DNA of 64,000 bases from Desulfosarcina ovata subsp. ovata (GCF_009689005.1 NZ_AP021879.1:4278001-4342000), one strand, 5' to 3'. Shown: positions 1-8,734, counted from the stretch's first letter. Translations and numbers: made by a program. Notes: generated from the letters alone by a model not told the origin.

Positions 1-1
1 A

Positions 2-760
2 ACCCGCAGCGACGTGGCCGTACTGCTCAAATCGGATATCATCTTTTATTCCGGTTTGCTGCTTGAAGGGCAGATGTCCGACGTTTTGGTCAAGATATCC
101 CGCAAACGACCGGTTTATGCCGTTACGGAATTATTGAAAGCGGACTACCTGCTTCAAGATAAGCAGACCGGACATCACGACCCCCATGTGTGGATGGATG
201 TGGGCGGCTGGATCAAGGCCGTCGATGTGGTGGTCGAGGCCATGGCCGGATTCGATCCGCCCAATGCCGAGCTGTACCATCGGAACGCAAAAACCTACCA
301 GGCACTCCTCCACCGCCTTGACGATTATGCCCGTCAGGCCATCGCCTCCATCCCCGAAAATCAGCGAGTTCTGGTTACCGCCCATGACGCCTTCAACTAC
401 ATGGGCCGGGCTTACGGTATCGAAGTAAAGGGCATTCAAGGCATTTCCACCGAATCGGAGGCAGGGCTCAAGGATATCAACCGGCTGGTGGACCTGTTGG
501 TAACCCGCCGCATCCCTGCCGTCTTCGTGGAGACCAGCGTGTCGGACAAGAACGTCAAGGCCCTTATCGAGGGGGCGGCTGCCCGCGGGCACCGGGTGAC
601 CATCGGTGGGAACCTGTTCTCCGATGCCATGGGCAGTCCCGGCACTTACGAAGGCAGTTATGTGGGAATGATCGACCATAACGCGACCCTCATCTCACGG
701 GCCCTGGGCGGCCAGGCGCCGGCTGGTGGAATGCAGGGGAAACTGGCTGAAACCAAATAA
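2..760 (+). CDS. Metal ABC transporter substrate-binding protein, TroA/ZnuA type (5' partial)
   Basis: Periplasmic metal-binding protein (cluster 9 / ZinT-TroA family) that delivers Mn, Zn or Fe to the adjacent permeases. The frame is open to the left edge of the window, so the N-terminus and signal peptide are missing. Metal-ligand motifs of the family are visible: HDPHVWMD, TAHDAFNYMG and the late SDAMG before GTYEGSY. It is followed 10 bp later by the ATPase gene, giving the order binding protein, ATPase, permease, permease, as in troABCD. The exact metal cannot be told from the ligands alone; Mn or Zn is most likely. Confidence 0.9.
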   Translation, partial: TRSDVAVLLKSDIIFYSGLLLEGQMSDVLVKISRKRPVYAVTELLKADYLLQDKQTGHHDPHVWMDVGGWIKAVDVVVEAMAGFDPPNAELYHRNAKTYQALLHRLDDYARQAIASIPENQRVLVTAHDAFNYMGRAYGIEVKGIQGISTESEAGLKDINRLVDLLVTRRIPAVFVETSVSDKNVKALIEGAAARGHRVTIGGNLFSDAMGSPGTYEGSYVGMIDHNATLISRALGGQAPAGGMQGKLAETK

Positions 761-770
761 AGGAATGGCT

Positions 771-1601
771 ATGGCAACCCCCGAGAAACAATCCATCCAG
801 ATGCCCGCCGATGCCACCGTCGCTGAAGAGGCGCCGTTGTGGGTCAATGATCTCACCGTGGCCTACCATCGCAAGCCCGTGCTGTGGGACGTTGATCTGA
901 CCCTGCCCGAGGGCCGCCTGATTGCCGTGGTGGGACCCAACGGCGCCGGCAAGAGCACGTTCATCAAAGCCGTTCTGGGCCTGGTGCCCCGCGCTTCCGG
1001 GGCGGTGACCATTTACGGCGAGCCCTACGAGGCCCAGCGCCACCTGGTGGGCTACGTCCCCCAGCGCGAGAGCGTGGACTGGGACTTTCCGGTCAATGCC
1101 CTGGATGTGGTGGCCATGGGACTCTACCGCCGAATCGGCTGGCTGCGGCCGGTCAAACGGTCGCACCGCCAGATCGCCCTGGACGCCCTGGAAAAGGTGG
1201 GCATGGCCAACTACGCCAAACGCCAGATCAGCCAGCTTTCCGGGGGGCAGCAGCAACGGGTCTTCCTGGCCCGGGCCCTGGTTCAGGACGCCCAGCTGTA
1301 CTTCATGGATGAACCCTTCGCCGGTGTGGACGTGGCCACGGAGCGGGCCATCATCGCCCTGCTCAAGGAACTCAAGGCAGCCGGCAAAACCTGCGTCGTG
1401 GTCCACCATGACCTGCAGACGGTCCCCACGTACTTCGATCACGTGGTGCTGTTGAACATGCGCCTGGTGGCCGCCGGACCGGTGGATCTGGTTTTCAACG
1501 AGGAGAATCTGAAAAAAACCTATGGCGGCCGGCTCACCTTGTTGAGTCAGGCACTGGATGAAGTGGCCAAAGGCCCCAACTTTCCATCGGCCAAAGGATA
1601 A
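771..1601 (+). CDS. Metal ABC transporter ATP-binding protein, TroB/ZnuC type
   Basis: Cytoplasmic ATPase of about 276 residues that powers the importer. Walker A is GPNGAGKST, the signature is LSGGQQQR and Walker B ends in YFMDEPFAGVD, followed by the switch His in VVHHD. All are intact. The start is taken at 771 because AAGGA lies six bases upstream; an ATG at 765 is too close to that site. The gene is sandwiched between the binding protein and the first permease with gaps of 10 and 5 bp, so the four genes form one operon. Confidence 0.93.
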   Translation: MATPEKQSIQMPADATVAEEAPLWVNDLTVAYHRKPVLWDVDLTLPEGRLIAVVGPNGAGKSTFIKAVLGLVPRASGAVTIYGEPYEAQRHLVGYVPQRESVDWDFPVNALDVVAMGLYRRIGWLRPVKRSHRQIALDALEKVGMANYAKRQISQLSGGQQQRVFLARALVQDAQLYFMDEPFAGVDVATERAIIALLKELKAAGKTCVVVHHDLQTVPTYFDHVVLLNMRLVAAGPVDLVFNEENLKKTYGGRLTLLSQALDEVAKGPNFPSAKG

Positions 1602-1606
1602 TCCCC

Positions 1607-3046
1607 ATGAACCCAACCCGAAGAATGGCCGTTGCGATCTTTGTCATGGCACCTCTTCTTCTCTGTGCGGTAACAATGCCGGCAATGGCCCAGACCGCCG
1701 ACGCCGGGAACCGACTGGATGACTTCTTGCGCGTGTTCACATTCCAGGATTACAATACTCGCGTGGTCGTGGTTGGAACGACCCTGCTGGGCCTGGCCGC
1801 CGGCTTGATCGGCACATTTCTGGTCCTGCTCCGGCGTGCCCTGCTCAGCGACACCCTCAGCCATGCCACCCTGCCGGGCATCGCGCTGGCCTTCATGGTC
1901 ATGACCCTTATCACCGGCAATGGCAAACACCTGCCCGGGCTGATTGCCGGTGCAGCGGTTTTTGCCGTTATCGGTACCCTATCGGTGTTGGCCATCCAGC
2001 GATTTTCGAGGCTCAAGGACGATGCCGCCCTGGGCATTGTGCTGAGCGTCTATTTCGGACTCGGTATCGCCCTGATGGGAATGGCCACCCGCATGGATGC
2101 TGGCAACGCCGCCGGCCTTTCCTCGTTCATTTATGGCAAAACCGCATCCATGCTTTTCTCGGATGCCCTGTTGATTGCGGTCACCGCGTTCGTGGCGGCG
2201 CTGGCCTGTCTCCTCTTTTTCAAGGAATTCTCCCTGATCTGTTTCGACGCCGATTACGGCCGAACCCAGGGTTGGCCGGTGACCCGGCTGGATTTTCTCA
2301 TGATGGCCCTGGTGGTCCTGGTGACAGTGATCGGACTGCAGGCCGTGGGCTTGATCCTGGTGGTGGCGCTGCTGATCATTCCGGCCGCATCGGCACGGTT
2401 CTGGACCCACCGGCTGCGCACGCTGCTTTGGCTTTCCGGTCTTTTTGGCGCGCTCAGCGGTTTTCTGGGATCGGGCATTTCGGCCTTGATGGCCAACCTG
2501 CCGGCCGGGGCGGTCATCGTTCTGGCCGCCTCCTTCTTTTTCCTGGTCAGTCTGTTTTTCGGATCCGCCCGGGGATTGTTGCGCTTGGGGATAGACCGGC
2601 AGCGCCTGCAACGCAAAATCATGAACGAGAATCTGCTCAGGGATCTTCATGAATGGGACGAGACCGCGGCCAATAACGAAAAACAGGCCCCGCGCGCCGG
2701 AATTCTCATGCGCAGGCGGGCCTGGACCTCACCCTCATTGAAGCGAACCCTGCGGCGCCTGAATCGCCAGGGGTTGATCCGTCAACCCAGCGACGGAACC
2801 ATTCGCCTGACCGACACCGGCAGGGAAGCGGCCCAGGAAATCGTGCGCCGCCACCGATTGTGGGAAACCTACCTGATCACCCATGCCGACGTGGCACCGG
2901 GCATGGTCGATCTTTCCGCCGACCGGATCGAGCATGTTCTGGAACCGGAACTCATCAGTCGCCTGGAAACCCTTCTGGATGCCGGCAAGGGGCATGCCCC
3001 GCCTCCCAGCCCCCACAAACTGCCCCTTATCAAAGGAGTGCGTTGA
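1607..3046 (+). CDS. Metal ABC transporter permease with C-terminal DtxR-like domain (TroC type)
   Basis: 479-residue inner-membrane permease of the ABC-3 family. An N-terminal signal-like hydrophobic stretch ending in AMAQ precedes the usual 8 or so membrane segments (about residues 45-320). Unusually, residues about 340-470 form a winged-helix plus dimerisation domain like the iron/manganese repressors DtxR/MntR: a wing (GTIRLTDTGREAA), then RRHRLWETYL and ADRIEHV, which correspond to metal-ligand regions of the repressor family. A normal permease of this family is about 280-300 residues. The function of the extra domain is inferred: a metal-sensing gate or membrane-held regulator. Confidence 0.9.
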   Translation: MNPTRRMAVAIFVMAPLLLCAVTMPAMAQTADAGNRLDDFLRVFTFQDYNTRVVVVGTTLLGLAAGLIGTFLVLLRRALLSDTLSHATLPGIALAFMVMTLITGNGKHLPGLIAGAAVFAVIGTLSVLAIQRFSRLKDDAALGIVLSVYFGLGIALMGMATRMDAGNAAGLSSFIYGKTASMLFSDALLIAVTAFVAALACLLFFKEFSLICFDADYGRTQGWPVTRLDFLMMALVVLVTVIGLQAVGLILVVALLIIPAASARFWTHRLRTLLWLSGLFGALSGFLGSGISALMANLPAGAVIVLAASFFFLVSLFFGSARGLLRLGIDRQRLQRKIMNENLLRDLHEWDETAANNEKQAPRAGILMRRRAWTSPSLKRTLRRLNRQGLIRQPSDGTIRLTDTGREAAQEIVRRHRLWETYLITHADVAPGMVDLSADRIEHVLEPELISRLETLLDAGKGHAPPPSPHKLPLIKGVR

Positions 3047-3048
3047 CC

Positions 3049-4347
3049 ATGGAATGGACCTTTATCGACACATGGATTGTCGTGGTTGGCGCCCTGAGCG
3101 CCGCCGCCTGTGCCTTGTTGGGGAATTATCTGGTGCTGCGCCGCATGAGCATGATGGGCGATGCCATCAGCCACGCCGTTTTGCCGGGCCTGGCCATCGC
3201 CTTCCTGATTACCGGCAGCCGGGCAAGCCTGCCCATGCTGATGGGCGCCATTCTCATCGGTGTGGTGACCACCCTTCTGATCCAGGGCATCGATCGCCTC
3301 AGTGGCCTTGACCGCGGCGCATCCATGGGGGTGGTCTTCACCACCTTATTCGCCATCGGCCTGATTCTCATTCGTCAGGCGGCCGATCATGTGGATCTGG
3401 ATCCGAGCTGCGTGTTATACGGCGCCATCGAATTGACTCCCCTGGATACGGTCCTGATCTTCGGCCAGGACATCCCCCAGGCCGCCGTCACCAGCGGGAT
3501 CATGCTGGTCCTCAACCTGATCTTCGTTATCGTCTTTTTCAAGGAGCTGAGGATCACCGCCTTCGATCCGGCCTTGGCCACCACCATGGGCATCAACGCC
3601 AATATCATGCATTACGGCCTGATGACGCTGGTGGCGGCAACCACCATCGCAGCGTTCGAAAGCGTGGGCAGTATTCTGGTCATCGCCATGCTGATCGTTC
3701 CCGGTGCCGCGGCACACCTGATCACCGACCGGCTGGGCCGCGTGCTGGCCATCAGCGTATTGTTCGCGGCGGCCTCGGCCGTGCTGGGGCATATGGGCGC
3801 CATTACCGTTCCACGGTTGTTCGGGTTCCAGGACACCAGCACGGCGGGCATGATGGCCCTGGCCACCGGCCTCCTGTTTCTCCTGGTTTTTCTCTTTGCG
3901 CCGCGTTACGGCGTCATTGGCCGGGCGACCAACCAATTGCGCCTGGGCCTTGGAATCATCGGTGACGATACGCTGGGCTTTCTTTACCGCTATCACGAAC
4001 TGGCTCCTGAAGGAGCGCCGCCGGTTCCCATCGCGGAAATCAAGAAAGCCCTCAAGGTGGGATCCACGATTCGTCTGATGATCTGGAAACTCAAACGCAA
4101 AAACCTGATTCTGACTGACGGTAACGGGTTGACGCTGACCGATGAAGGGATAACCGCCGGACAGGGATTGATCCGTTCGCATCGCCTGTGGGAGACCTAC
4201 CTTTGTGATGTCATGGGCTGCTGTGACGCGGATGTCCACCGCCATGCCCATAAGTTCGAGCATGTCACCGATCCGGAGACGCAACAGCGGCTCAGTGAAA
4301 TTACCGGCAATCCCGGTCGGGATCCCCACCGGCGGAAGATCCCCTAG
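3049..4347 (+). CDS. Second metal ABC permease with C-terminal DtxR-like domain (TroD type)
   Basis: 432-residue ABC-3 permease, the heterodimer partner of the preceding one. The start at 3049 follows AAAGGAG (3032-3038) and lies two bases after the upstream stop. Membrane segments occupy about residues 8-285; residues 295-425 again carry a DtxR-like winged helix and dimerisation segment with GNGLTLTDEG, RSHRLWETYL and HKFEHV. A CCDADVHRH stretch adds possible metal ligands. The TAG stop codon is part of the CTAG target into which the neighbouring insertion sequence jumped, so the reading frame was left whole. Confidence 0.9.
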   Translation: MEWTFIDTWIVVVGALSAAACALLGNYLVLRRMSMMGDAISHAVLPGLAIAFLITGSRASLPMLMGAILIGVVTTLLIQGIDRLSGLDRGASMGVVFTTLFAIGLILIRQAADHVDLDPSCVLYGAIELTPLDTVLIFGQDIPQAAVTSGIMLVLNLIFVIVFFKELRITAFDPALATTMGINANIMHYGLMTLVAATTIAAFESVGSILVIAMLIVPGAAAHLITDRLGRVLAISVLFAAASAVLGHMGAITVPRLFGFQDTSTAGMMALATGLLFLLVFLFAPRYGVIGRATNQLRLGLGIIGDDTLGFLYRYHELAPEGAPPVPIAEIKKALKVGSTIRLMIWKLKRKNLILTDGNGLTLTDEGITAGQGLIRSHRLWETYLCDVMGCCDADVHRHAHKFEHVTDPETQQRLSEITGNPGRDPHRRKIP

Positions 4348-4413
4348 TGCCGTGTCTCAAAAGTTCTGCGCTCAATTTTGGCAATTTTAGTTTCTGATTG
4401 AAGAATACCCAAT

Positions 4414-5724
4414 CTATGCGGCCTTCGCCAGACGTGGATCGTTGCGGACAAGGGCTTCTGAAAAGAGGGCATACGCATTGCGCGCTTTTTTGAGCCGAAT
4501 CGGACCGGTTTCCCTTTCGATGATATTACAGATGTACTCATCGCTTTGGGCTGCCAAGTCCAGTAGCTGAATCCAGTCTGAAACGGGTATCGCATTCAGG
4601 TAATTGTCGGCGATGTTGCTCATAAGCAATAGCTGGCTCGTCAAAAACTTGGAATCCATTTGATCTGTCTTTATGTAAAGCAGTCTACAAAAGCGTCGGA
4701 CAGCCTTGGCATAAAGGCCTTTTCCTGTATAGGACCATTTGAAGGGATGAGCAAAGAACTCATTCCAGGTATCGATGAAAGCGGCGATAGCTGCGCGTAA
4801 TTGCTCAAGAGACTGAAACTGGTCGTATTTGAGGCACTTGCTTTTTAGAATGCCGAACCATATCTCGACCATGTTCAGCCAAGAAGCATGAAAGGGAATA
4901 AAGTGAACAACAATGCGCTTATTCTCAGATTGCAGCCACTCACGTCGTTCAGCACCGCTTGTCAGGGGCGAATATTTAATGCCGCTAAGCTCGGCAACGG
5001 TTTGACAAAAATCAGCATGGTAATGGGGCGTCAAATTATCCATGATGTAATGGATTTGCGCATCGGGGGCATGGCTGTCAACATGGGATCTGAAGACATC
5101 GCATAGGGTATGACGATTATGGTTTTCGGTGCAACGGCCGTAGACCTCGCCTGTCGCCGGATTGAGAAAAGCAAGCAAGTCGCACACGCCGTTACGTTCG
5201 TAATCGAAGTCCTCCAAAACCGGCTGATTGCTGCCGACCGGCAGGTTCGGGGTAAGCCGTCTGAGTGCCTGGATGCTGGTACACTCATCAAAACAGTACA
5301 GATGCTCATTCGGGTTCCGGTAACAGCTGATGATATTCTCCATTTTTTGGAAAAAATCCGGATCACTGATTTGTAGGTAGTATTTGTGACGGTGAGGCTT
5401 TAGCGCATGTTCCAAAAGAATACGATGGATGGTCGAGCGGCTGATGGGCATGCCGATTAAGTCTGTATGTACTTTGAAATAACGCTGTGCATCGCGAAGA
5501 GACCACCGGTGAAGTCCGGGAAGAGGTGGCGCTTGTTGACAATAAACGGCAATGGTCATCAGACGTTTGTCTTTCGAGAAGGTGCGAGGCCGCCCGCAAC
5601 GAGGATAGTCGGCCAGCGGTTCACCGTTTTTAACCCGGCATATCCATCTACGGACAGTCGAACGATGGGAGTCGGTGAAAACAGAAATAACACCAGGTGT
5701 GAATCCGCCCTTATACAGCGCCAC
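4414..5724 (-). CDS. IS630-family DDE transposase
   Basis: About 436 residues from the first possible start (GTG at 5724). An HTH region near TVRRWICRV is followed by the DDE_3 catalytic core: FDECTS (first Asp), YIMDNLTPH (second Asp) and SWLNMVEIWFG (Glu), all in place. The first helix of the HTH (residues around EQRAAIVALYKGG) begins before this GTG, and the frame is open upstream through the end of the preceding gene without an ATG. This suggests the protein is made by frameshifting from the upstream gene rather than from its own start. Confidence 0.88.
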   Translation of the reverse strand: MALYKGGFTPGVISVFTDSHRSTVRRWICRVKNGEPLADYPRCGRPRTFSKDKRLMTIAVYCQQAPPLPGLHRWSLRDAQRYFKVHTDLIGMPISRSTIHRILLEHALKPHRHKYYLQISDPDFFQKMENIISCYRNPNEHLYCFDECTSIQALRRLTPNLPVGSNQPVLEDFDYERNGVCDLLAFLNPATGEVYGRCTENHNRHTLCDVFRSHVDSHAPDAQIHYIMDNLTPHYHADFCQTVAELSGIKYSPLTSGAERREWLQSENKRIVVHFIPFHASWLNMVEIWFGILKSKCLKYDQFQSLEQLRAAIAAFIDTWNEFFAHPFKWSYTGKGLYAKAVRRFCRLLYIKTDQMDSKFLTSQLLLMSNIADNYLNAIPVSDWIQLLDLAAQSDEYICNIIERETGPIRLKKARNAYALFSEALVRNDPRLAKAA

Positions 5725-5783
5725 AATGGCTGCCCGTTGTTCGACTCTTGCCGGAAGTGGCTTGGGCCATGTCAGGGTATTGT

Positions 5784-6578
5784 CTATTCGGAAGCACCAG
5801 CTTTGGAAGTTTTTTTTACTGCGGTAACCAACTCGGGCAAAGATCGTTTGATCTTGGACAGGCCCAGCTTGTCAAGATGATGGCGGACGGTGCGTGGCGA
5901 AATGGTTATCTGGCAACGCTCTTTTAATTGATCCGAGATCGAAAGGCCCGAGGTCGCACCGCCTGTGATGGCGTCGACGGCAAACTGCTGAATGAGTTCG
6001 GCTTTGATCTGAGGGCTCACCCGATAGTCTTGCTTTTGTCCTTTTCGCTGATCCACCAAGGAAAGCGCTCCTTTTTGCATCAGCTGTCGGGCAAGGGTCA
6101 TCGTGCGAGGCCGCGTTAGCCCAATCGCCTCGGCAACTTGTTTACTGGTGAGCAAGCCGGAGTTGAGCATGGTCAAAAGCACAATTTTGCTCTGCAAAGT
6201 ATCCTGCTTGTCAATTTTGAGTTGTCTATCAGGGGCGCCCAGATCGATGATGATGAACTGCTCTTGCTGTCTTACCGCAATAGGTGGCAACTGGTGACAT
6301 ATTGTGGCCAAAGGTTGGTATTGCCGCCGTCGCCGGTCTTGGAGGGCGGACAAACCATCGTTTATAATCGTCCTGATAGTGGACTTGACTGTCTCGGCCG
6401 GCATATCGAGCGTTTTTGCGATGTTTTGGCGGTTAAGGCCAAGCAGATACAGCGCAAAGCACAGCAGACGCCTGATGACATTGGCTCCCAATGCCTCCAG
6501 CGCCCGATCGATTCGTTCTCTTGAGAGCTTACCGGAGAAGGATAGATCCTGGCAATTTGTGATTCGCATGGCGTTCAT
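5784..6578 (-). CDS. IS-encoded HTH protein upstream of the transposase (orfA-like)
   Basis: 264-residue protein with at least two helix-turn-helix-like regions (around RQNIAKTLDMPAETVKSTI and SKQVAEAIGLTRPRTMTLAR), probably binding the element's ends. The C-terminus contains another HTH-like stretch, SPRTVRHHLDKLGLSK. Near its 3' end the codons GTA AAA AAA lie in an A8 run. It sits inside the same inverted repeats as the transposase, 59 bp upstream, so it belongs to the element. No specific family name is recognised; most IS630 members lack such a gene. Confidence 0.75.
   Translation of the reverse strand: MNAMRITNCQDLSFSGKLSRERIDRALEALGANVIRRLLCFALYLLGLNRQNIAKTLDMPAETVKSTIRTIINDGLSALQDRRRRQYQPLATICHQLPPIAVRQQEQFIIIDLGAPDRQLKIDKQDTLQSKIVLLTMLNSGLLTSKQVAEAIGLTRPRTMTLARQLMQKGALSLVDQRKGQKQDYRVSPQIKAELIQQFAVDAITGGATSGLSISDQLKERCQITISPRTVRHHLDKLGLSKIKRSLPELVTAVKKTSKAGASE
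5810..5817 (-). promoter_or_regulatory. A8 slippery tract, candidate -1 frameshift site
   Basis: On the minus strand the upstream IS gene reads GTA AAA AAA ACT, which places a perfect A-AAA-AAA heptamer in frame. A one-base backward slip enters the transposase frame, which is open from here to the transposase without any stop (AAC TTC CAA and onward). Such A7 or A8 sites drive programmed frameshifting in several IS families. An accidental indel splitting one gene would look the same. Confidence 0.6.
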
Positions 6579-6873
6579 CGTATTTGACCCACTTTTTTAG
6601 TGTGTATACCTTCATGTCAACAGATTTTGGTAAATAATAGCATAGTGATGGGTTAAATACAACCGGTTGTTAACGAATTTTATATTGCCATTTTATAGTA
6701 CAGAACTTTTGAGACACGGCACTAGAGCCTTTCCCAAACGTTTGCCATTGTCCATGACGATCTGGCCGTCTTAGGCGATTTCTGTCAACAGCTGGTTACC
6801 GGATCATCGGCATTTAAAAGTCACCAGGGCTGACACGAACACACAGCACCCCGTTCTGGGGTGAATAATTGGC

Positions 6874-6902
6874 TTGACAGCTAAGGAGGTCTCCCATAAT
6901 AG
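6874..6902 (+). promoter_or_regulatory. Sigma-70 type promoter for the riboswitch transcript
   Basis: TTGACA (6874-6879), a 17-base spacer and TAATAG (6897-6902). Initiation near 6909 would start the transcript about 12 bases ahead of the first riboswitch helix. Confidence 0.7.
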
Positions 6903-6919
6903 ACTTTTTTTGAGCTAAT

Positions 6920-7107
6920 GATCACAGGTGTCCAACGGACTTAATCGGGAATCCCGTGCAAATCGGGAGCGGACCCGCCGCTGTAACACACGCATTTTCA
7001 GGGTATCCTGAAAGGCATTCTTTTTGGCAACTCGTGCCACTGTTCACTGCTGTTTGAATGGGAAGGCCGCCAAAAAGCAAGTGAAGCCAGAAGACCTGCC
7101 TGTGATG
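6920..7107 (+). promoter_or_regulatory. Cobalamin riboswitch
   Basis: Class I cobalamin riboswitch. The closing helix pairs ATCACAGG (from 6921) with CCTGTGAT (7099-7106). Conserved blocks are present in order: CGTGCAAATCGGGAGCGGAC with CCGCCGCTGTAA, then GCCACTG, TGGGAAGGC, and the B12 box GCCAGAAGACCTGCC. It senses adenosyl- or methylcobalamin and normally shuts off expression when B12 is plentiful. The strong terminator just downstream makes transcription attenuation the likely mode of action on the corrinoid-protein gene that follows. Confidence 0.95.
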
Positions 7108-7175
7108 GGTGTTGTAAAATCTCTCGGGACGTAGAGCATTTTGCGCAAACATTGCGATCACAGGGATAAAAAACG

Positions 7176-7213
7176 ATATCCCCGTGCCCCTATGGGCACG
7201 GGGATATTTTTTT
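7176..7213 (+). terminator. Rho-independent terminator, riboswitch expression platform
   Basis: Perfect 14-bp stem (7176-7189 with 7194-7207), a four-base loop and seven T residues. It lies between the riboswitch and its gene (start 7343), so it must be conditionally bypassed for the gene to be expressed. Confidence 0.9.
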
Positions 7214-7342
7214 GCACGGGCACGGCAGGCGGACAATGGAAATCGATATTTCTTCGGGACCCCGCTGATGTCCCGAAGAGGTAGACTTGTCCCTGATCAT
7301 AACGATGAACAGAAGTTCATCACCAAAGCAAAGGAGCGAAAC

Positions 7343-8734
7343 ATGGCGTTATCTGGAATGGAAATTTTCAAGCTTTTACCCAAGACGAACTGCCGGGAGT
7401 GTGGAATGGCAACCTGTATCGCTTTTGCCATGAGTTTGGCCGCCGATAAAATCGAGCTTGAGGCCTGCCCGTATGTATCGGATGAGGCAAAAGCCAAACT
7501 CGCCCAGGCGGAAGCACCGCCGATCAAACTGGTTACCATTGGCAGCGGCGACCAGGCGCTCAAAATCGGCGGGGAATCCGTCATGTTCCGCCACGACAAG
7601 CGGTTCAACAACCCGACGGGTCTGGCCATATGCATTTCGGACACCGCTTCGGAGGCGGACCTGGATGCCAGGCTCAAGCGGTTCCAACGGGTGCGCTATT
7701 GTCGAATGGGATGTGAGTTACGGGCCGAATTGGTCGCGATCAAGAACGAATTGCAGGATGCGCGAAAATTCGCCCACACGGTTGAAACAGTGAGAAAAGG
7801 CAGCGACGCCAGAATCATCCTGATGAGTGACGATCCTGAAATCATGGCCGCCGGGTTGAAGGCCTGCGCCGGCTCAAAACCACTGATTTGCTCGGCCACA
7901 TCGGCCAATGCCGAGTCGATGATCGAGCTTGCCGCAGCGCATGACTGCCCGCTGGTGGCCAAAGCCCAGGGTTTGGAGGAGCTCACCGCGTTATCCAGCC
8001 GTTTGGCCGACGCCGGCGTGCAGGAAATCGTTTTGGATACGGGGGCGCGAACCGTGCGGGAAGCGCTGGCGGATCAGGTACACATCCGGCGAGCCGCCAT
8101 TCATCAAGCCGTCGAATCACTGAGTTATCCGACAATCACGTTCCCCTGCGAAATGACCAACGACCTTTCCATGGAAACATTGATTGCGGCCATGTTTATC
8201 GCCAAATATGCCGGAATCGTGGTTCTCTCCGATTTTCAGGCAGAGAGTATTTTCCCGCTCTTGCTGGAGCGGATGGAACTTTTCAGTGATCCCCAGGATC
8301 CTCTGATGACCCCTGAAGGGGTCTATGAAATCGGTGCACCCGATCGCCATGCACCGGTGCTTCTGGCCTCATCGTGGGCATTGACCTATTACAATCTCAC
8401 CCTGGCGGCGGAAGTTTCCCGCACACCGATTTTTCTCTGCTTCCAGGAGATCAGCGAGCCGGATGTCATGTGCTGGTGCCATCATTGTCTGCGCAGCACC
8501 CAAAAAGGCAAATTCGATGCGCCAAGCACCATCCGGTTCATTAAGGATTGCAAACTGGAGGAGCGGGTGGATCACCGGAAACTGGTCATCTCCGCCAGAA
8601 ACGCCCAGTTCAGTGCCGAACTCGAAAGCGCGCTGCCGGAGTGGGAGATTATCGTCGGCCCCGGTGAGGCGTCCCAGCTCACTGGTTTCCTGCCGGAACT
8701 GGCCGAGGAATTGAGGAAAGAGAAAAGCGTTTGA
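7343..8734 (+). CDS. acsC: Corrinoid iron-sulfur protein large subunit-like (AcsC/CdhE family)
   Basis: 463 residues. Residues C17, C20, C25 and C42 form the [4Fe-4S] site (KLLPKTNCRECGMATC), followed by a TIM-barrel region and a C-terminal corrinoid-binding region ending in VGPGEASQLTGFLPEL. In the Wood-Ljungdahl pathway this subunit carries a methyl group on cobalamin from methyl-tetrahydrofolate to CO dehydrogenase/acetyl-CoA synthase. Start: ATG with AAAGGAG upstream. The small subunit, methyltransferase and CODH/ACS genes are not beside it, so it is a detached copy. Its B12 riboswitch fits a B12-dependent protein and hints at a paralogue deployed when cobalamin is scarce. Confidence 0.85.
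   Translation: MALSGMEIFKLLPKTNCRECGMATCIAFAMSLAADKIELEACPYVSDEAKAKLAQAEAPPIKLVTIGSGDQALKIGGESVMFRHDKRFNNPTGLAICISDTASEADLDARLKRFQRVRYCRMGCELRAELVAIKNELQDARKFAHTVETVRKGSDARIILMSDDPEIMAAGLKACAGSKPLICSATSANAESMIELAAAHDCPLVAKAQGLEELTALSSRLADAGVQEIVLDTGARTVREALADQVHIRRAAIHQAVESLSYPTITFPCEMTNDLSMETLIAAMFIAKYAGIVVLSDFQAESIFPLLLERMELFSDPQDPLMTPEGVYEIGAPDRHAPVLLASSWALTYYNLTLAAEVSRTPIFLCFQEISEPDVMCWCHHCLRSTQKGKFDAPSTIRFIKDCKLEERVDHRKLVISARNAQFSAELESALPEWEIIVGPGEASQLTGFLPELAEELRKEKSV

Larger units (their letters stand above)
4347..6722. mobile_element. IS630-type insertion sequence, complete, with TA target duplication
   Basis: Terminal inverted repeats of at least 22 bp are perfect: GTGCCGTGTCTCAAAAGTTC at the left end (from 4347) and its complement ending at 6722. 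They are bounded by TA on both sides (4345-4346 and 6723-6724), and the joined flanks restore CTAG, the known preferred target of IS630. The element is about 2.38 kb, long for the family, because it carries a 264-codon gene ahead of the DDE transposase gene. Both genes read leftwards. It looks intact and possibly active. Confidence 0.92.

Noticed and set aside
6840..6865. CACCCC/GGGGTG hairpin as a terminator
   Set aside because: Short stem without a T run; it sits upstream of the riboswitch promoter and has no gene ahead of it except across the IS.
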